Of a stretch of DNA of 64,000 bases, positions 9,897-21,269 are shown in pieces. The stretch comes from Crambe crambe (Eukaryota; Porifera; Demospongiae; Poecilosclerida; Crambeidae): the NCBI GenBank assembly GCA_963924555.1, contig OZ004595.1:4768599-4832598 (forward strand), given 5' to 3'. Each line of letters opens with the position of its first letter. Position 1 is the stretch's first letter. The notes under the pieces were generated by a model, which was not told where the DNA came from, did not search any database, and worked only from the letters and a program-made list of their open reading frames with translations. The position numbers were made by a program, and so were the translations under genes.

Positions 9897-10508
9897 CTAC
9901 AGGAGCAAATCACACATGAAATTTAAAAAAAAACTAAGTGTTCCTTTTCCTTGCACTTCTGAAGTTAAGAGTGCAGCGAGGGCAGCTGGAACAATCAGCA
10001 CCAGAGCAATTGGGAAACTGTAGATGCTGGGACTCCCACTGGCAGTAGGAGTGACAGTGGCAGTAGGAGTGGCAGTGGCAGTGGCAGTGGCAATAGGAGT
10101 GGCAGTGGGACTCCCACAAGCTATATTATTGCAGTATAGCTCACACATGATATTGCAATGGTATTGTGTTTCTTGTAATGACTCACCGGCATCAATAGCA
10201 GATGTAGGAAGATTGCAGTCTATATAATAGTTCCTCAGTGTTCCCAAACAGCTGGAATTGCAAAATTGCTGTGTATTTGTTGACTGCAAGACAGAACACC
10301 ATGCCCATGATCATGTAGCTACAATGTCATCAGTTATAGCTTAGCTCACCATAAGCTAGCTCTAGCATAATATTACTTTATGAAAATTAAAAGCTATACT
10401 CACCCCTGCAAGTTGACTAATACAGGTTGTGACACTTGAAGGAACTGGAATACACTGTGAGTAGGCCACAGCCACCAGGCAAGCAAGGATGAGAATCTTG
10501 GCAATCAT
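9897..10508 (-). CDS. Small secreted, C-terminally membrane-anchored Thr/Pro/Ala-rich protein
   Basis: Two exons, 10508-10404 and 10283-9897, joined in phase 0 by GTGAGT and TTGCAG, give 163 aa. Residues 1-18 form a typical signal peptide (MIAKILILACLVAVAYS). A cysteine-containing ectodomain of about 80 residues follows (C pairs include CNSSC and CNIMCELYC), then a low-complexity Ala/Thr/Pro stalk of about 30 residues resembling an O-glycosylated stem. Near the C-terminus is a hydrophobic stretch (IYSFPIALVLIVPAALAALL) that could be a membrane span or a GPI-attachment signal, followed by a second hydrophobic tail. The family is not recognised. A surface-protein role is inferred from architecture only. 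Confidence 0.7.
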
Positions 10509-10519
10509 TTTTTGTAATT

Positions 10520-11585
10520 ACTGCTTGATGTCAAGTAATTAATTTTGCTTTCTGAAGTTTGCAGTGCACAGACTACTGAAATCAGCTTGCTTCTAGCAGC
10601 TAGAAGTCTAACTATATCCCCACCCCCAAACTGAATAGGGCCAGATATTCATGCTGTGAGGGTATAAGGTTATCATACCATCTTGTAATTAAATTCATAA
10701 CTCTAGTGGCTCTCTAGTCAGATCCATTGGCAGAGGAAGATGATGTGGAGGGGGGCACCAGGAGACTGCATGACCAAACAGATGAATATCTATCTACATG
10801 GCCCTGAATAAATTCTATTCATGAGACCTCACAATCTCACATTATAGTTGCAGTGTGCAGTATAGGCCATGCAGTATGCATGCATACATACATACATACA
10901 TACATACATACATACATACATAGGGCTGCATGTAGCTATATGACTCAAAAGATTGGTGCTATAGCTATAGATGGTCCTGTACATCCTTTCAGCAACATAG
11001 ACAGCTATACTAGCTAGGTTATTTCCCTGGGATCATGACAATAAGGTCAATTGCACTGATTTTATTCTCACTCCATGTGGAGGGAACTAGCTATATGAGG
11101 AGGACAAGAATGAATAACTAAAGCTATGGTCAGCAAAGCAGGTTCATTAATTTTTCAGATAACTAGTAACTAGCTAGCACAACAAAACTTTATTTGCATA
11201 GCTAATGGGGGAAGGAAAGTGGGGGTAAGTATCATCTCCCCTTCCCATCTTAGTTATCTCACAATGACTTCCCTATAAGCTTTAATTATGTCATTAAATT
11301 TTAGTCGTAACTGGAAATGAATGCCCTGCATGAAGATCAAGTATGCAAGTATGGCTACCTAAAGAGGAAGCATATTCTGTTTGTCTGGTGTTGGAATCAA
11401 AGATACAGGAAGAAAAGGGTGTGGTATTGTGATTTAATTAAGTACTATAATAATTATTTTTAATAGGGAATAGAGTAGAAAAGAGACAAAACGTTAATTG
11501 AAGTGACTTACATTTTTCATGTGGACAAGAAACAAAAACATTGAGATACACAAGTTAGAGTTTATTTGAGACATACGTAGGAAGA
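10520..11585. other. Intergenic region with (CATA)n microsatellite
   Basis: No supported gene. It contains a (CATA)n run at about 10883-10921 and scattered TAGCTA strings. Its right edge is where similarity to the groucho 3' flank begins. Confidence 0.5.
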
Positions 11586-11589
11586 GTGT

Positions 11590-12165
11590 CTTGCACCTTC
11601 ATTATAATATCAATGAAGGTGCAATGAAAGAAGAATCAAAATGGAGGGTGTGCTAGCGCTCTTTATGTTACCATTAAGTGGATTAAAGATTAAGAATATA
11701 ATTCTCTTCCTGTATTATGTAAGCTTGCAGACAAGAAAAAAAAGGGAAGGTGAGCCATGGCCACATGGAATTACATCATGCATCCACTAATTTTTTTTCT
11801 GATCCTACTAATTATAATAATGGTGATTTTTTTATCACCTGAACCGATCACCATGAAGTTATCATCGTATAATCACAGCAAATTTTGTTCATCTATAATT
11901 ATAGCTGATGAACAAGCACAAGTCAGACATGCAACTCTGCTAACTTGGATATGGGAATGTCTAACAACTATACATACCTCAAATAAGCTATATAACACTA
12001 CAAGGCATTGAGGAGGTTGTCTTTGCCAGTATAGTGATCGATGAACCACTTACCATGCAGTGTGATCAACTTGAGAGTACGCACAACTCATTCAAGTGTA
12101 ACTGATACTTCTCTGGTCTGTTTGTGTGAAGCACCTCATGTTATACTACTGAGAGTAGTAATGCT
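11590..12165 (-). pseudogene. Decayed duplicate of the 3' end of groucho (last two exons, intron and 3' flank)
   Basis: This stretch parallels 23150-23910 in order and orientation. The 3' flank (AGGGTGTGCT...CTCTTCCTGTA) comes first. The remains of the last exon follow at about 11828-11895 (TATCACCTGAACC, ATGAAGTTATCATCG). The penultimate WD-repeat exon is at about 11988-12160 (GGCATTGAGGAGGTTGTCTT, GTGTAACTGATACTTCTC, GGTCTGTTTGTGTGAAGCAC). The intron position is kept, so this is a DNA-level copy and not a retrocopy. Several insertions and deletions break the frame, and no upstream groucho exons are present, so it is a dead fragment. Confidence 0.85.
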
Positions 12166-12174
12166 GGAAACTAG

Positions 12175-15100
12175 ATCAATAACTACAACCTATATAGCTA
12201 TAATACATGTAGCTTTCATTATTTTAATCACAGAGCCCCTCAATGTGGACATCCTGAAACATAATGGTGTCTCTATAACTTCTTCTTTTTTTTGGTAATA
12301 GCTAATGCTCTTAGCTAACCAGAGACTAACAGTAGATTGCTGCTTGTCCCTTGTTTGCTTCATCTGTGCTAGGGCGTGCAAGTTGTATATATAATTATAC
12401 AAAATCATTCTTCCGAGGGTTTCATAATCTCAAGAAAATCTAAGGTTATTTCTTGGCTCTTAGCTACAATTGTGAATTATAGTAACAGTTGTAGCTAGCC
12501 CTTTTTTTTGACCCCCAAGTTACAATCCTATTATGTGGTGTGTTCTTTAGTACTAGCCAGCTGTTATCATACACAATCTTGCTCAATGTTCACTCCCATC
12601 ATTATCATGATATAGTTTTCATTTGTGACTATAACGTTCAATACACCCTGTAGCTGTAGCTGTATATAGAAGATGATAACAGATAAAATAAGATTCATAA
12701 AACTGAGTTCTTCTTTAAACATGTGCAAAACCAATAATATTATGATGTAATGTAATAAATGCATGTACAATTAATACAACTGAAATAATAGCCTTGAGCC
12801 TTTAGCTACTTACAATACATAGTAGTCAGGTATATATTAAATTTTTAGCTAGAGCGATAAATCAAACTTCCAGCCTCTCTAATACAGTAGCTAGCTAAAA
12901 CCTCTCTTCAAAAGTGTCCTTTATCAGATGATCCAGAGGATCGAGTTGTTAAAGTTTTTGACAGGCCTTGGACCAAGGAAATCTCTATAGCTTAATTCTA
13001 CATCTTATTTTTGCTAGGCCAAGGGTAGCTATTTTTGGTATTACGTAGCTGCTCCCTTAAGTGCTTGGTTGTAGCTACCTCATGATGCTTACAGTATAGC
13101 ATAGTGTAGAAGGTTTAATATAATATACTGCTTATTATTATGGTACAGAAGGTGTAATGACTGTAAGTACCTGGTGTTTATGTAAGGGTGTATCCACCAC
13201 TCTGGTTGGTCCGGTAGTACTGGCTTTTTATCCCATGCCTACAGAGGGGTAACTACGTACACTAAATTAATTTTTTTCCAGCTATGTAAGCTTGTGGGTC
13301 CACTAATGCTTTCCAGCTGTATCTATCCAGTTAGGCTAAAGTGGGCGTGGCCAGGCAAAAACTTGCACACCGGACCACTCGAAATTCTGTGGATACCCCT
13401 GTTATGGCATGGTGCAGAAGGTCACTGGTGAAATGTAAATTTAATATTATACAAAGTTTCACAAGAATAATTTTCAGAAAAAAGAAAGTATAGCTATATC
13501 TACGTAGCTACTGTACAACACTTTACATGTAGATATATACAGTTTCCATACACAAGTTATAGTTATTGAACACTCTTCTTATTGACTCTGCACATTAAGA
13601 TAAAAATATATTATAGCAATTATACAGGAAATTTTCATTGTAAATTAGATTCATATTCAACATGACATCAACTTGATTACTATCCCAATTTTAACACCAG
13701 TGTCCTTAAGGTAACAGCTAGCTATAGATTACAACACTATATGATCATTATTATAATATCACACCTTACCTTTTTTTCAGCGTTTGGTACTCCTGCAGAG
13801 GATTGCCTTTAGGGCACTTGCAGTACTTCGTTGCTATTCCTTGTGGATCAGTTACTGTTACAGAACCCTTCAAAAGAATGTATAATAGTTAGTTCATAGC
13901 TACTTCCACTTCAGCTAGCTCAAGTAATAAACTCACTAAACAGTCCGGAATACATTGAGCACAGTGAACCAACATACATGCCCAACATAATGGATCCTCA
14001 GGATCAACACATTCCTCGATACATTCTCCAACCTCTGCAAGGCAGTCTTGGCAACTGTCAGCCTGTGCAAATGCAATAAAATAAAACAGGAGAGAAATAG
14101 CTATGAATATTTTCAGAGTCATCTCCGTTGTATATAGCTAGCTACTTGAAGTTTAGTCGTTGCAGGAAATTTTAGTATGTAGCAGCTGTAATAATGCAGT
14201 CCTCTGCAATTCAAGACTTGCTTTTATAGTGTCAGAGCAAGGCACAGTATGGAAGTTACGTAGACCATTAAGGAAGTTAGCTTTAAGCTTTTGACCATAA
14301 TAGGATATGAAGTAATTGTAGCTATTCATCGGCCCATGCATGTAAGCTATAGATAGATTGCTACAAATGATAGAACATAATGATAGCTAAATGGATAATG
14401 AATCTGTTAAAGCTAGCCCACACAGTACATATTCAGTTAAAACTTCATTCAAGGTTATAACACGAGCTTACAATAGCTGCATAATGATGTCATGACTAAA
14501 TTTCATGTTGATGTTACTACTCTCAGCTAGCTGCATATGAAAAAAGTAAAGCTTTAAAAATTCGTATCATATCCGATGTTTCGGCCTGGTGCTCAGGCCT
14601 TGGCTGTCGTGATTGAGAATTTGGGATGAAGAGATCAACAATAATTATTATCCTTTGATTTTAAGTATTTTCAAATATTTATTTTGCTTCCTCACAATTA
14701 CGCTTATTCATTAAATTTTTATAAGGGGAATATTGTGGCTAATTTCTATTAATTTTCAATCATGTTAAACACTGGGGGCCCATTCCTATAATGTATATTA
14801 GCTATACATGCAGCATTGATTTCTTCTTGATCAGAAAGTATTTATAGCTATGTAGCCACATGCAAGAAAGATACATTTTTAGTAAGACCAGAATGTACTT
14901 AAATCTATAAAAAAGCCTCTGCAATAGCTAAATTTAAAACACGTACAATACATGTAATTCCTTTTGGGATAATAGTAGTGTCAATAATGATAGTGAAAGT
15001 GAATGATCATGGTAGTGATAGAGAACAAGTAGGTTATCCCAATTATAGGTTATTGAGTAGTAAGGTTATTAATATAGATATTGTGTATTTAGTTGATAAC

Positions 15101-15532
15101 TGATATGGACCGACATGTGATGTGTCTCACTCACACTGCGACCTGTCAACAACATCTGTGCTGTCTCATGAAGAAACTGCAATGAAAATAATGAAAATGA
15201 TTTATGGTATACATGTACGTTTACTAAGTACCTTATATGTTTGACAAAATTTGCAAAAAGTAATACAGTGTATACAATCATGTGCCATTTAGAGTGTTCC
15301 ATGACTTACCTATGATACCAAGTTTAAATACCCACCATGGCAACAAGTGATCGCTAAAGCAGCTACCACATTGTCAGCAAGAGTAGTTTTGCTTAAATAA
15401 TGACACAATAATCATAAAGTTGTTCATATGAAGAATAGTTTTTCAAATTAGAATTTCAATGATAGCTAGCTACAAATTATGCATGACCTGAAAATCAGCT
15501 CACACACTCGCTATAGGGGATCCAGCCCTGTT
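12175..15532. repeat. Tandem duplication, unit A (about 3.3 kb)
   Basis: Unit A matches unit B at 15533-18430. Shared landmarks include GTGGACATCCTGAAA (12247 and 15599), GGTCACTG after GGCATG-TGCAGAA (about 13407 and 16247), the cysteine-rich gene, the block ending ATGTATATTAGCTATACATG (about 14790 and 17715), and AAAATCAGCTCACACACTC (about 15493 and 18407). Unit A has several hundred extra bases around 12700-13400. Divergence and small indels show that the duplication is not brand new. Confidence 0.9.
13766..14122 (-). CDS. Small secreted cysteine-rich protein, copy A
   Basis: Exon 1 is 14122-13937 (62 codons) and ends at GTGAGT. Exon 2 is 13867-13766, after TTTGAAG. The join is phase 0 and gives 95 aa. 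Residues 1-21 are a signal peptide (MTLKIFIAISLLFYFIAFAQA). The mature part starts DSCQDC and has a dense cysteine pattern (C-x2-C, C-x3-C, WAC, HCAQC, PDC), then a short basic tail with a KYCKCPKG motif. With seven A's at the end of exon 2, the frame closes at AAA AGG TAA, though that GTAAGG could also act as a donor. The family is not recognised. Size, secretion signal and disulphide density fit a small extracellular or defence-type peptide, which is inference. Confidence 0.75.
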
Positions 15533-18430
15533 AACTACAACCGACACATGTAGCTATGTAGCTTTTATATGTAATTTTAATCGCAGACCCCCTCAGTGTG
15601 GACATCCTGAAATTTAATGGTGCACGTCTCTACTATGATAACTTCTTTTGTAATAGCTAATGCTCTAGAGACTTAACCCTGGTCTCTAAGCTTGTTTGCT
15701 TCTTTTTTAATCATCTGTGATGATTTGTACGAACCTAATTAAAATTATGGGGGTGTGGCCCAGAAAAGTCTGGAGAAATGAAGGTTTTTCCCTTCCACAC
15801 AAGGGATATAGCTAGCTATAATCATTACTGTGTTTATACCTTATAGATATAGCTAGCTACATCACCAGTTTGTAGTTCGATCCTATAATGTGGTGTGTTC
15901 TTTAGCCAGCATACACAGTCTTAGAAAATCACTCCCATCATTAATTTTGACGTAGTTTTCATTTGTGACCACTATGGATAAACTAAGCATGCAAAATCCC
16001 ATGCGCTGTGTGTAGCTAATGCATGGGAATAAATCTGTGGCTCTGTGGCTTTTTATATAAGAATGTAGCTAATAGGAGAACAGCAATTACAGTATCAGCA
16101 TGCTTACAGTGCCCTATTTTGATTTCAGTATAAAGTGCTCCCATGTACCCAGTATTTTCAGCCATCTTATAAGTAATGTTAAATTTCAGTATTTTTGGTC
16201 TAGTTGGAGGCTCTGTGCTTATATTAAGGTGTAATGACTGCTTATGGCATGATGCAGAAGGTCACTGAAATGCACTGAAAATTAATAATTCAAAATAGCA
16301 AATTTCACATTATTTTCAGAAAAGCAGCAAAAAAAGCAAGTATAGCTACGTATATCTAGTTAGACTGTACAAACACTTCTCTATAATTAGCTATAGCTAT
16401 ACACACAAAATCCAGTTTCTATACACAAGTCATAGTTATTGAACACTCTTCTTATTGACTCTGCACATTAAGATAAATAATAGCAATTAAATCAGGAAAT
16501 TTTTGTTGCAAATTATACAACTTGATTACATGAAACAGCTATCCCAATTTTAACACAAGCGTCCTTGAAGTAACAGCTAGCTATAATCTAATCAATTGCA
16601 ACACTATGATCATTATTATAATACCACACCTTACCTTTTTTTTCAGCGTTTGGTACTCCTGCAGAGGATTGCCTTTAGGGCACTTGCAGTACTTCGTTGC
16701 TATTCCTTGTGGATCAGTTACTGTTACAGAACCCTTCAAAAGAATGTATAATTGTTAGTTCATAGCTACTTCCACTTCAGCTAGCTCAAGCAATAAACTC
16801 ACTAAGCAGTCCGGAATACATTGAGCACAGTGAACCAACATACATGCCCAACACAATGGATCCTCAGGATCAACACATTCCGCAATACATTCTCCAACCT
16901 CTGCAAGGCAGTCTTGGCAACTGTCAGCCTGTGCAAATGCAATAAAATAAAAAAGGAGAGAAATGGCTATGAATATTTTCAGAGTCATCTCCGTTGTGTA
17001 TAGCTAGCTACTTGAAGTTTAGTCGTTGCAGGAAATTTTAGTATGTAGCAGCTGTAATAATGCACTCCTCTGCAATTCAAGACCTACTTTTATAGTGTCA
17101 GAGCAAGGCACAGTATGGACCATTAAGGAAGTTACGTAGACAATTAAGGAAGTTAGCTTTAAGCTTAAGTTAATTTTAGCTTTTGACCATAATAGGATAT
17201 GAAGTAATTGTAGCTATTCATTGGCCCATGCATGTAAGCTATAGATAGCTAGATTGCTACAAATGATGGAACATAATGATAGCTAAATGGATAATGAATC
17301 TGTTAAAGCTAGCCCACACAATACATATTCAGTTAAAACTTTATTCAAGATTATAACATGAGCTTACAATAGCTGCATAATGTTGTCGTGATTAAATTTC
17401 ATGTTGATGTTACTAGCTAGCTGCATATGGACCATATAAAACTTTAAAAATTCTTATCACATCTGACGTTTCGGCCTGGTGCTCATGCATGCAGGCCTTG
17501 GCTGTTGTGATCGAGAATTTGGGATGAAGAGGTCAACAATATTAGCTATCCTTTGATTTTAAGTTCTTTTAATATTTATTTTGATATTAAATGTTTCCTC
17601 AGGGGATACAATTACATATTATTATGAATCATTAAATTCTTATAAGGGGAATATTGTGGCTAATGTCTATTAATTTTCAATCATGTTAAACACTGGGGGC
17701 CCATTCCTATAATGTATATTAGCTATACATGCAGCATTGATTTCTTCTTGATCAGAAAGTATTTATAGCTATGTAGCCACATGCAAGAAATATTTATGTA
17801 GGATTTATTTTTAGTAAGACCAGAATGTACTTAAATCTATAAAAAAAAGCCTCTACAATAGCTAAATTTAAAATACAGTACATGTAATTCCTTTTGGGAT
17901 AATAGTAGTATCAATAATGATAGTGAAAGTGAATGATCATGGTAGTGATAGAGAACAAGTAGGTTATCCCAATTATAGGCTATTGAGTAGTAAGGTTATT
18001 AATATAGATATTGTGTATTTAGTTGATAACTGATAGCTATGGACCGACATGTGATGTGTCTCACTCACACTGCAACCTGTCAACAACATCTGTGCTGTCT
18101 CATGAAGAAACTTCAATGAAAATAATGAAAATGATTTATGGTATACATGTATGTTTACTACGTACCTTATATGTTTGACAAAATTTGCAAAAAGTAATAC
18201 AGTATTTGTAGCTATCATTGAAATTCTAATTTGAAAAACTATTCTTCATATGAACGACTGCATGATTATTATGTCATTATTTAAGCAAAACTACTCTTGC
18301 TGACAATGTGGTAGCTGCTTTAGCGATCAGTGGGTATTTAAACTTGGTATCATGGTAAATAATGGAATACTCTAAATGGCACATGATTGTATTATGCATG
18401 ACCTGAAAATCAGCTCACACACTCACTGAA
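15533..18430. repeat. Tandem duplication, unit B (about 2.9 kb)
   Basis: Second copy of the 12175-15532 segment in the same orientation, lacking part of the unit A insertion. It carries the second cysteine-rich gene. One internal stretch, 18204-18391, is inverted relative to unit A. Confidence 0.9.
16635..16988 (-). CDS. Small secreted cysteine-rich protein, copy B
   Basis: Tandem paralogue of the gene at 13766-14122. Exon 1 is 16988-16803, with one amino-acid difference in the coding part (CIAEC for CIEEC). Exon 2 starts at 16733 after TTTGAAG. The poly-A tract at the end of exon 2 has eight A's where copy A has seven. The early stop of copy A is therefore lost: the frame either uses the GTAAGG donor at 16634 or reads on about 18 codons to a stop at 16581. 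The mature cysteine pattern is unchanged. Upstream flanks are very alike in the two copies, so they probably share expression control. Confidence 0.7.
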
Positions 18431-18491
18431 CTAGCAATGTGCGGCATGGGTATAAGTATTCAAATGACATTTGTTGCTTCTTCACTCCTTA

Positions 18492-18993
18492 TAGACCATT
18501 TTTTGTCGGGGTGTGTAGTCACATGATACCGTAGAGGGTATGATGACCCTTACCTAAAAATCGTTCTTACGTACGTAGGGCGGAAGCTTCGAAGCTGGCT
18601 AGCTGTATTAAAGAATGCCTTCTAGTTTCTGTGGAATAGGCTGCACTAAGCGGTACAGCAAAGAATAAGGACAGGTTCCTATCAATTAAAATCTCCAAAC
18701 TGGATGCTTGGCCACTTAAACATCTTAGCTCAGGTACCATATGGATCAGGCAAGTCTTCTTTGTCAATCTTGAGCTTTTCAGCATACCTTCCTTCTAGAG
18801 AAGTACAATAGGATCGCGTAAAATGCTCTGATAAGGCATCTATAGCTTGCTCTCTGAAAAATGATATTACTATTAGTTAGCTGCCATTGTTTCTTGCCCT
18901 ACGCAGCATGCGACTAGCGCGCGCCCTAGCTAATCGCGTGGGTGGGTCTATCATGTGAGCTGATGAGTCACACCCCCGACAAAAAATGGTCTA
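18492..18993. mobile_element. About 500-bp TIR element with probable TA duplication, carrying a gene fragment
   Basis: The ends TAGACCATTTTTTGTCGGGG and its inverse match over about 25 bp and are flanked by TA at 18490-18491 and 18994-18995. A TA target site fits the Tc1/mariner superfamily by general knowledge, but no transposase is present. Inside, on the minus strand, 18853-18730 looks like a real exon: it follows TTTTTCAG and reads openly through EQAIDALSEHFTRSY and KLKIDKEDLPDPYGT to a stop. This resembles a captured host or transposon gene piece; I do not recognise the parent. Confidence 0.7.
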
Positions 18994-19022
18994 TAGCTGT
19001 TGCACTAGACAAGTAGGGATGG

Positions 19023-19197
19023 CTGTTTGTGTAAAAAGTTCAATAATATTAAGAGAGCCTATCCCTCCAATAAATCACACCCATAATTATTACTTCACTC
19101 CCCATTTTTTTGAGTGAAGTAGAGATAGAGTAGTTGGGGGTGTTATTGAAATTAGGTGGGGTAGGCTCTCTTGTTCATGAACTTTTTATACACACAG
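19023..19197. repeat. 175-bp foldback MITE
   Basis: The termini CTGTTTGTGTAAAAAGTTCA and CTGTGTGTATAAAAAGTTCA are inverted. The inner arms carry AAGAGAGCCTA, and a central small palindrome ACTTCACTC/GAGTGAAGT forms the tip. GTAGGGAT, shared with other foldbacks in this window, lies just outside at about 19013. Confidence 0.7.
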
Positions 19198-19307
19198 AAG
19201 TTTCCTTATTAGTGTCACACTGTGATGTTTGCGTGCAGACTCTCAGTATAACAAGAGAGTAGAAGTTCCATGATCTGTATACGGTTATGGCTAATAGCAT
19301 CATCATT

Positions 19308-19455
19308 ATTTTGAACATCCATTATGTTACTGATTATGCAATTATGTTCTGTACTGCACTTACCCCCTATCTGATATTTCAGCCCCTCCATGCACTCTGA
19401 AGAGCTAGCTTTAGAGCTTGCATAATCAGTAACATTTAATGGATGCTCAACGTTA
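19308..19455. repeat. Inverted repeat with about 30-bp arms
   Basis: GAACATCCATTATGTTACTG plus ATTATGCA is inverted as TGCATAATCAGTAACATTTAATGGATG. Between the arms is a short run (TTTCAGCCCC...CACTCTGAAGAGCT) resembling a piece of the fibrinogen-domain exon at 20530. Confidence 0.65.
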
Positions 19456-19467
19456 TGTACACGGTTA

Positions 19468-19617
19468 ACCGTGCATGTATAGGGACTACCAGTGCAGTGG
19501 GATTATCAGTGCAAGTTATAAATCTGAGCTCTAATAGTTATGACCGTGCATGTATAGGGACTACCAGTGCAGTGGGATTATCAGTGCAAGTTATAAATCT
19601 GAGCTCTAATAGTTATG
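19468..19617. repeat. Exact 75-bp tandem duplication
   Basis: 19468-19542 is repeated at 19543-19617 with no difference seen. The period is a multiple of three, so the open frame here repeats a 25-residue block, but nothing else supports coding. Confidence 0.9.
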
Positions 19618-19985
19618 ACAACCTTAATTGGAAAATTTAGTATAGTGTAAAAACAGTAGTTAGTACTTTACCACATCACAATGGAATTAGTTCTCATTAT
19701 CCTATTCACTAAGGGGGGCATCTCCAAACTATTTTTTGGATAATAAAATGTCATTTTGACGTTTAGGGGGGTGGGGAGTAAGTAAGTCACGAGATGTTAA
19801 TATGCTGATGAAGCAAACAAGAACCTGAGCACTGGACTTCATTAGTCATCTGGATAGAGTCATGTTTATCTCATGGATGAGATTGCACAAACCTCTGTAA
19901 AATTCATCTTTCTCTTATTATGTAGTAGTGCTCTAGTGTTTCATATCTACCATGGCCTGTCTAATGGTTGATGTGTATTTAGCTA

Positions 19986-20080
19986 GTATCAGCCCCACCC
20001 ACTCTGAAGACCTGTACTTTTTCCCATACTCAAGTTCAATACAACATCACCTCGTGTGGTGAGGCAGGCAGTGGATTTTA
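19986..20080 (-). pseudogene. Broken fragment of a fibrinogen-domain exon
   Basis: AGCCCCACCCACTCTGAAGA, CAAGTTCAATAC and CATCACCTCGTGTGGTGAGGCAG match the middle of the intact exon at about 20535-20645 in the same orientation, with deletions between the blocks. It covers only about 30 codons and is a dead partial copy of the neighbouring gene. Confidence 0.75.
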
Positions 20081-20200
20081 AACGAATCATACTTTTCTGA
20101 ATACAATGCAACATAATGGATTATTACAAGCTTATCCATAAAATTATGAAGTAGCTACAATGTCAACTAGTTGTAGCTAGCTGCTGGTTGGATGAATAAT

Positions 20201-21256
20201 CTAATTACAAGTGTTTTCACACCTCTTGGGTCGTATCTTCATCTGTACTTTAGTGTAATGGATGAAACGAGATCCATTATACCAAGAAAGTCGTCTAGCA
20301 TCACGTGGATTAGTAACTATACCATCCTCTGGAGTGTGCAGGACATACTTTCCATTGAGATTCGAGTGAAAACAGGCATTGTGCCACCAGGCTCCTCCAT
20401 ATGCTGCAGCACAGTTACGATTCCATGCATCATTGTCACGATCTCGAGTGCTGAAAGGTCTTCCATTTTGATAGGCCATTGAATCATGTGTACCTCCCAC
20501 TCCCCTGGCTCGTCCAATGGTCAATCTATAATTAGTTTCAGCCCCACCCACTCTGAAGAGCTGGTAGGTCCAGACTTCAGTAGGCACTGTCCCAGTTCCA
20601 AGTTCGATACGTAGCTCCACGTCATCTCGTGTGGTGAGACAGTGGATCTTTTCCAGTCCATACCAAAATTCTCCCTCCAGATCTCCAAAGCCGTACACAT
20701 AGTCAGTCCAATTGCGATAGAAGTTGAGAGAGCCATTGATCCTACGCTGGATGACCAACCACTTTCCTCCATCTGTCTCCATATCACAATGAGCAAAGAG
20801 GCGATTTGTTCCGAAACTTGCAGGATTGTTGCACACATCAGCTATTTCATAAGTGCCAGATTTAGTCTGTGGCACTAATACCTTAGCCTGTAGATTAAGT
20901 TATAAGTGAACGTATATGGCTACAAAGTTACATTAAAATTAACTGGGGAATATTTTGTAGCTACTTCAGTAGTTAAAGGGAAACTTTTGCTGATAGATTT
21001 CTTAGTTAAAAAGTTTTACTCACTATAATTTTGTTTTCTGTATAAATTGGTAACACATGGCTAATTATGATGTGTACATGCTTACCTGGCAGCAGTCTCT
21101 GAAGCCTGTAGTTTCGCAACTGGACTTCAGTGTCACTAAGTCTTGTAAGAGCAACTGGTATCTCTGTCCACAGTTGGTGGGCACTCCTTGCACAGTTGTA
21201 GAGACAAGCAGGAGGAGACTGGCAATGATAATGCATAGGACTCCCATTATTATCAC
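20201..21256 (-). CDS. Secreted fibrinogen-related (FReD) protein
   Basis: Two exons, 21256-21086 and 20887-20201, joined in phase 0 (CAG/GTAAGC, then CTACAG), give 285 aa. The N-terminus is a hydrophobic signal sequence (MIIMGVLCIIIASLLLL), with a second Met at residue 4 as alternative start. A short cysteine-bearing linker follows (CGQRYQLLLQDL, CETTGFRDCC). Residues about 65-280 are a full fibrinogen C-terminal domain. Diagnostic runs include HCDMETDGGKWLVIQRR, FGDLEGEFWYGLEKIH, DRDNDAWNRNCAA with the Asp residues of the usual calcium site, and WWHNACFHSNLNGKY. There is no collagen or long coiled-coil region, so it is a minimal FReD. Such proteins bind carbohydrates or acetylated groups and often act in immune recognition or the matrix; the ligand here is unknown. 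A broken copy of its exon lies 120 bp downstream. Confidence 0.92.
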
Positions 21257-21269
21257 CGTTACAATAGTG

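Noticed and set aside
11757-12298. Two plus-strand open frames of about 85 codons
   Set aside because: They run antisense through the decayed groucho copy and have no independent support.
15118-15180. Possible 42-nt exon (FLHETAQMLLTG) upstream of the cysteine-rich gene, repeated at about 18060
   Set aside because: It has AG and GTGAGT borders in both units, but no partner exon could be found and the signal peptide of the gene lies downstream.
20192-20878. Plus-strand and alternative minus-strand frames over the FReD exon
   Set aside because: Shadows of the fibrinogen domain frame, which has unambiguous family motifs.
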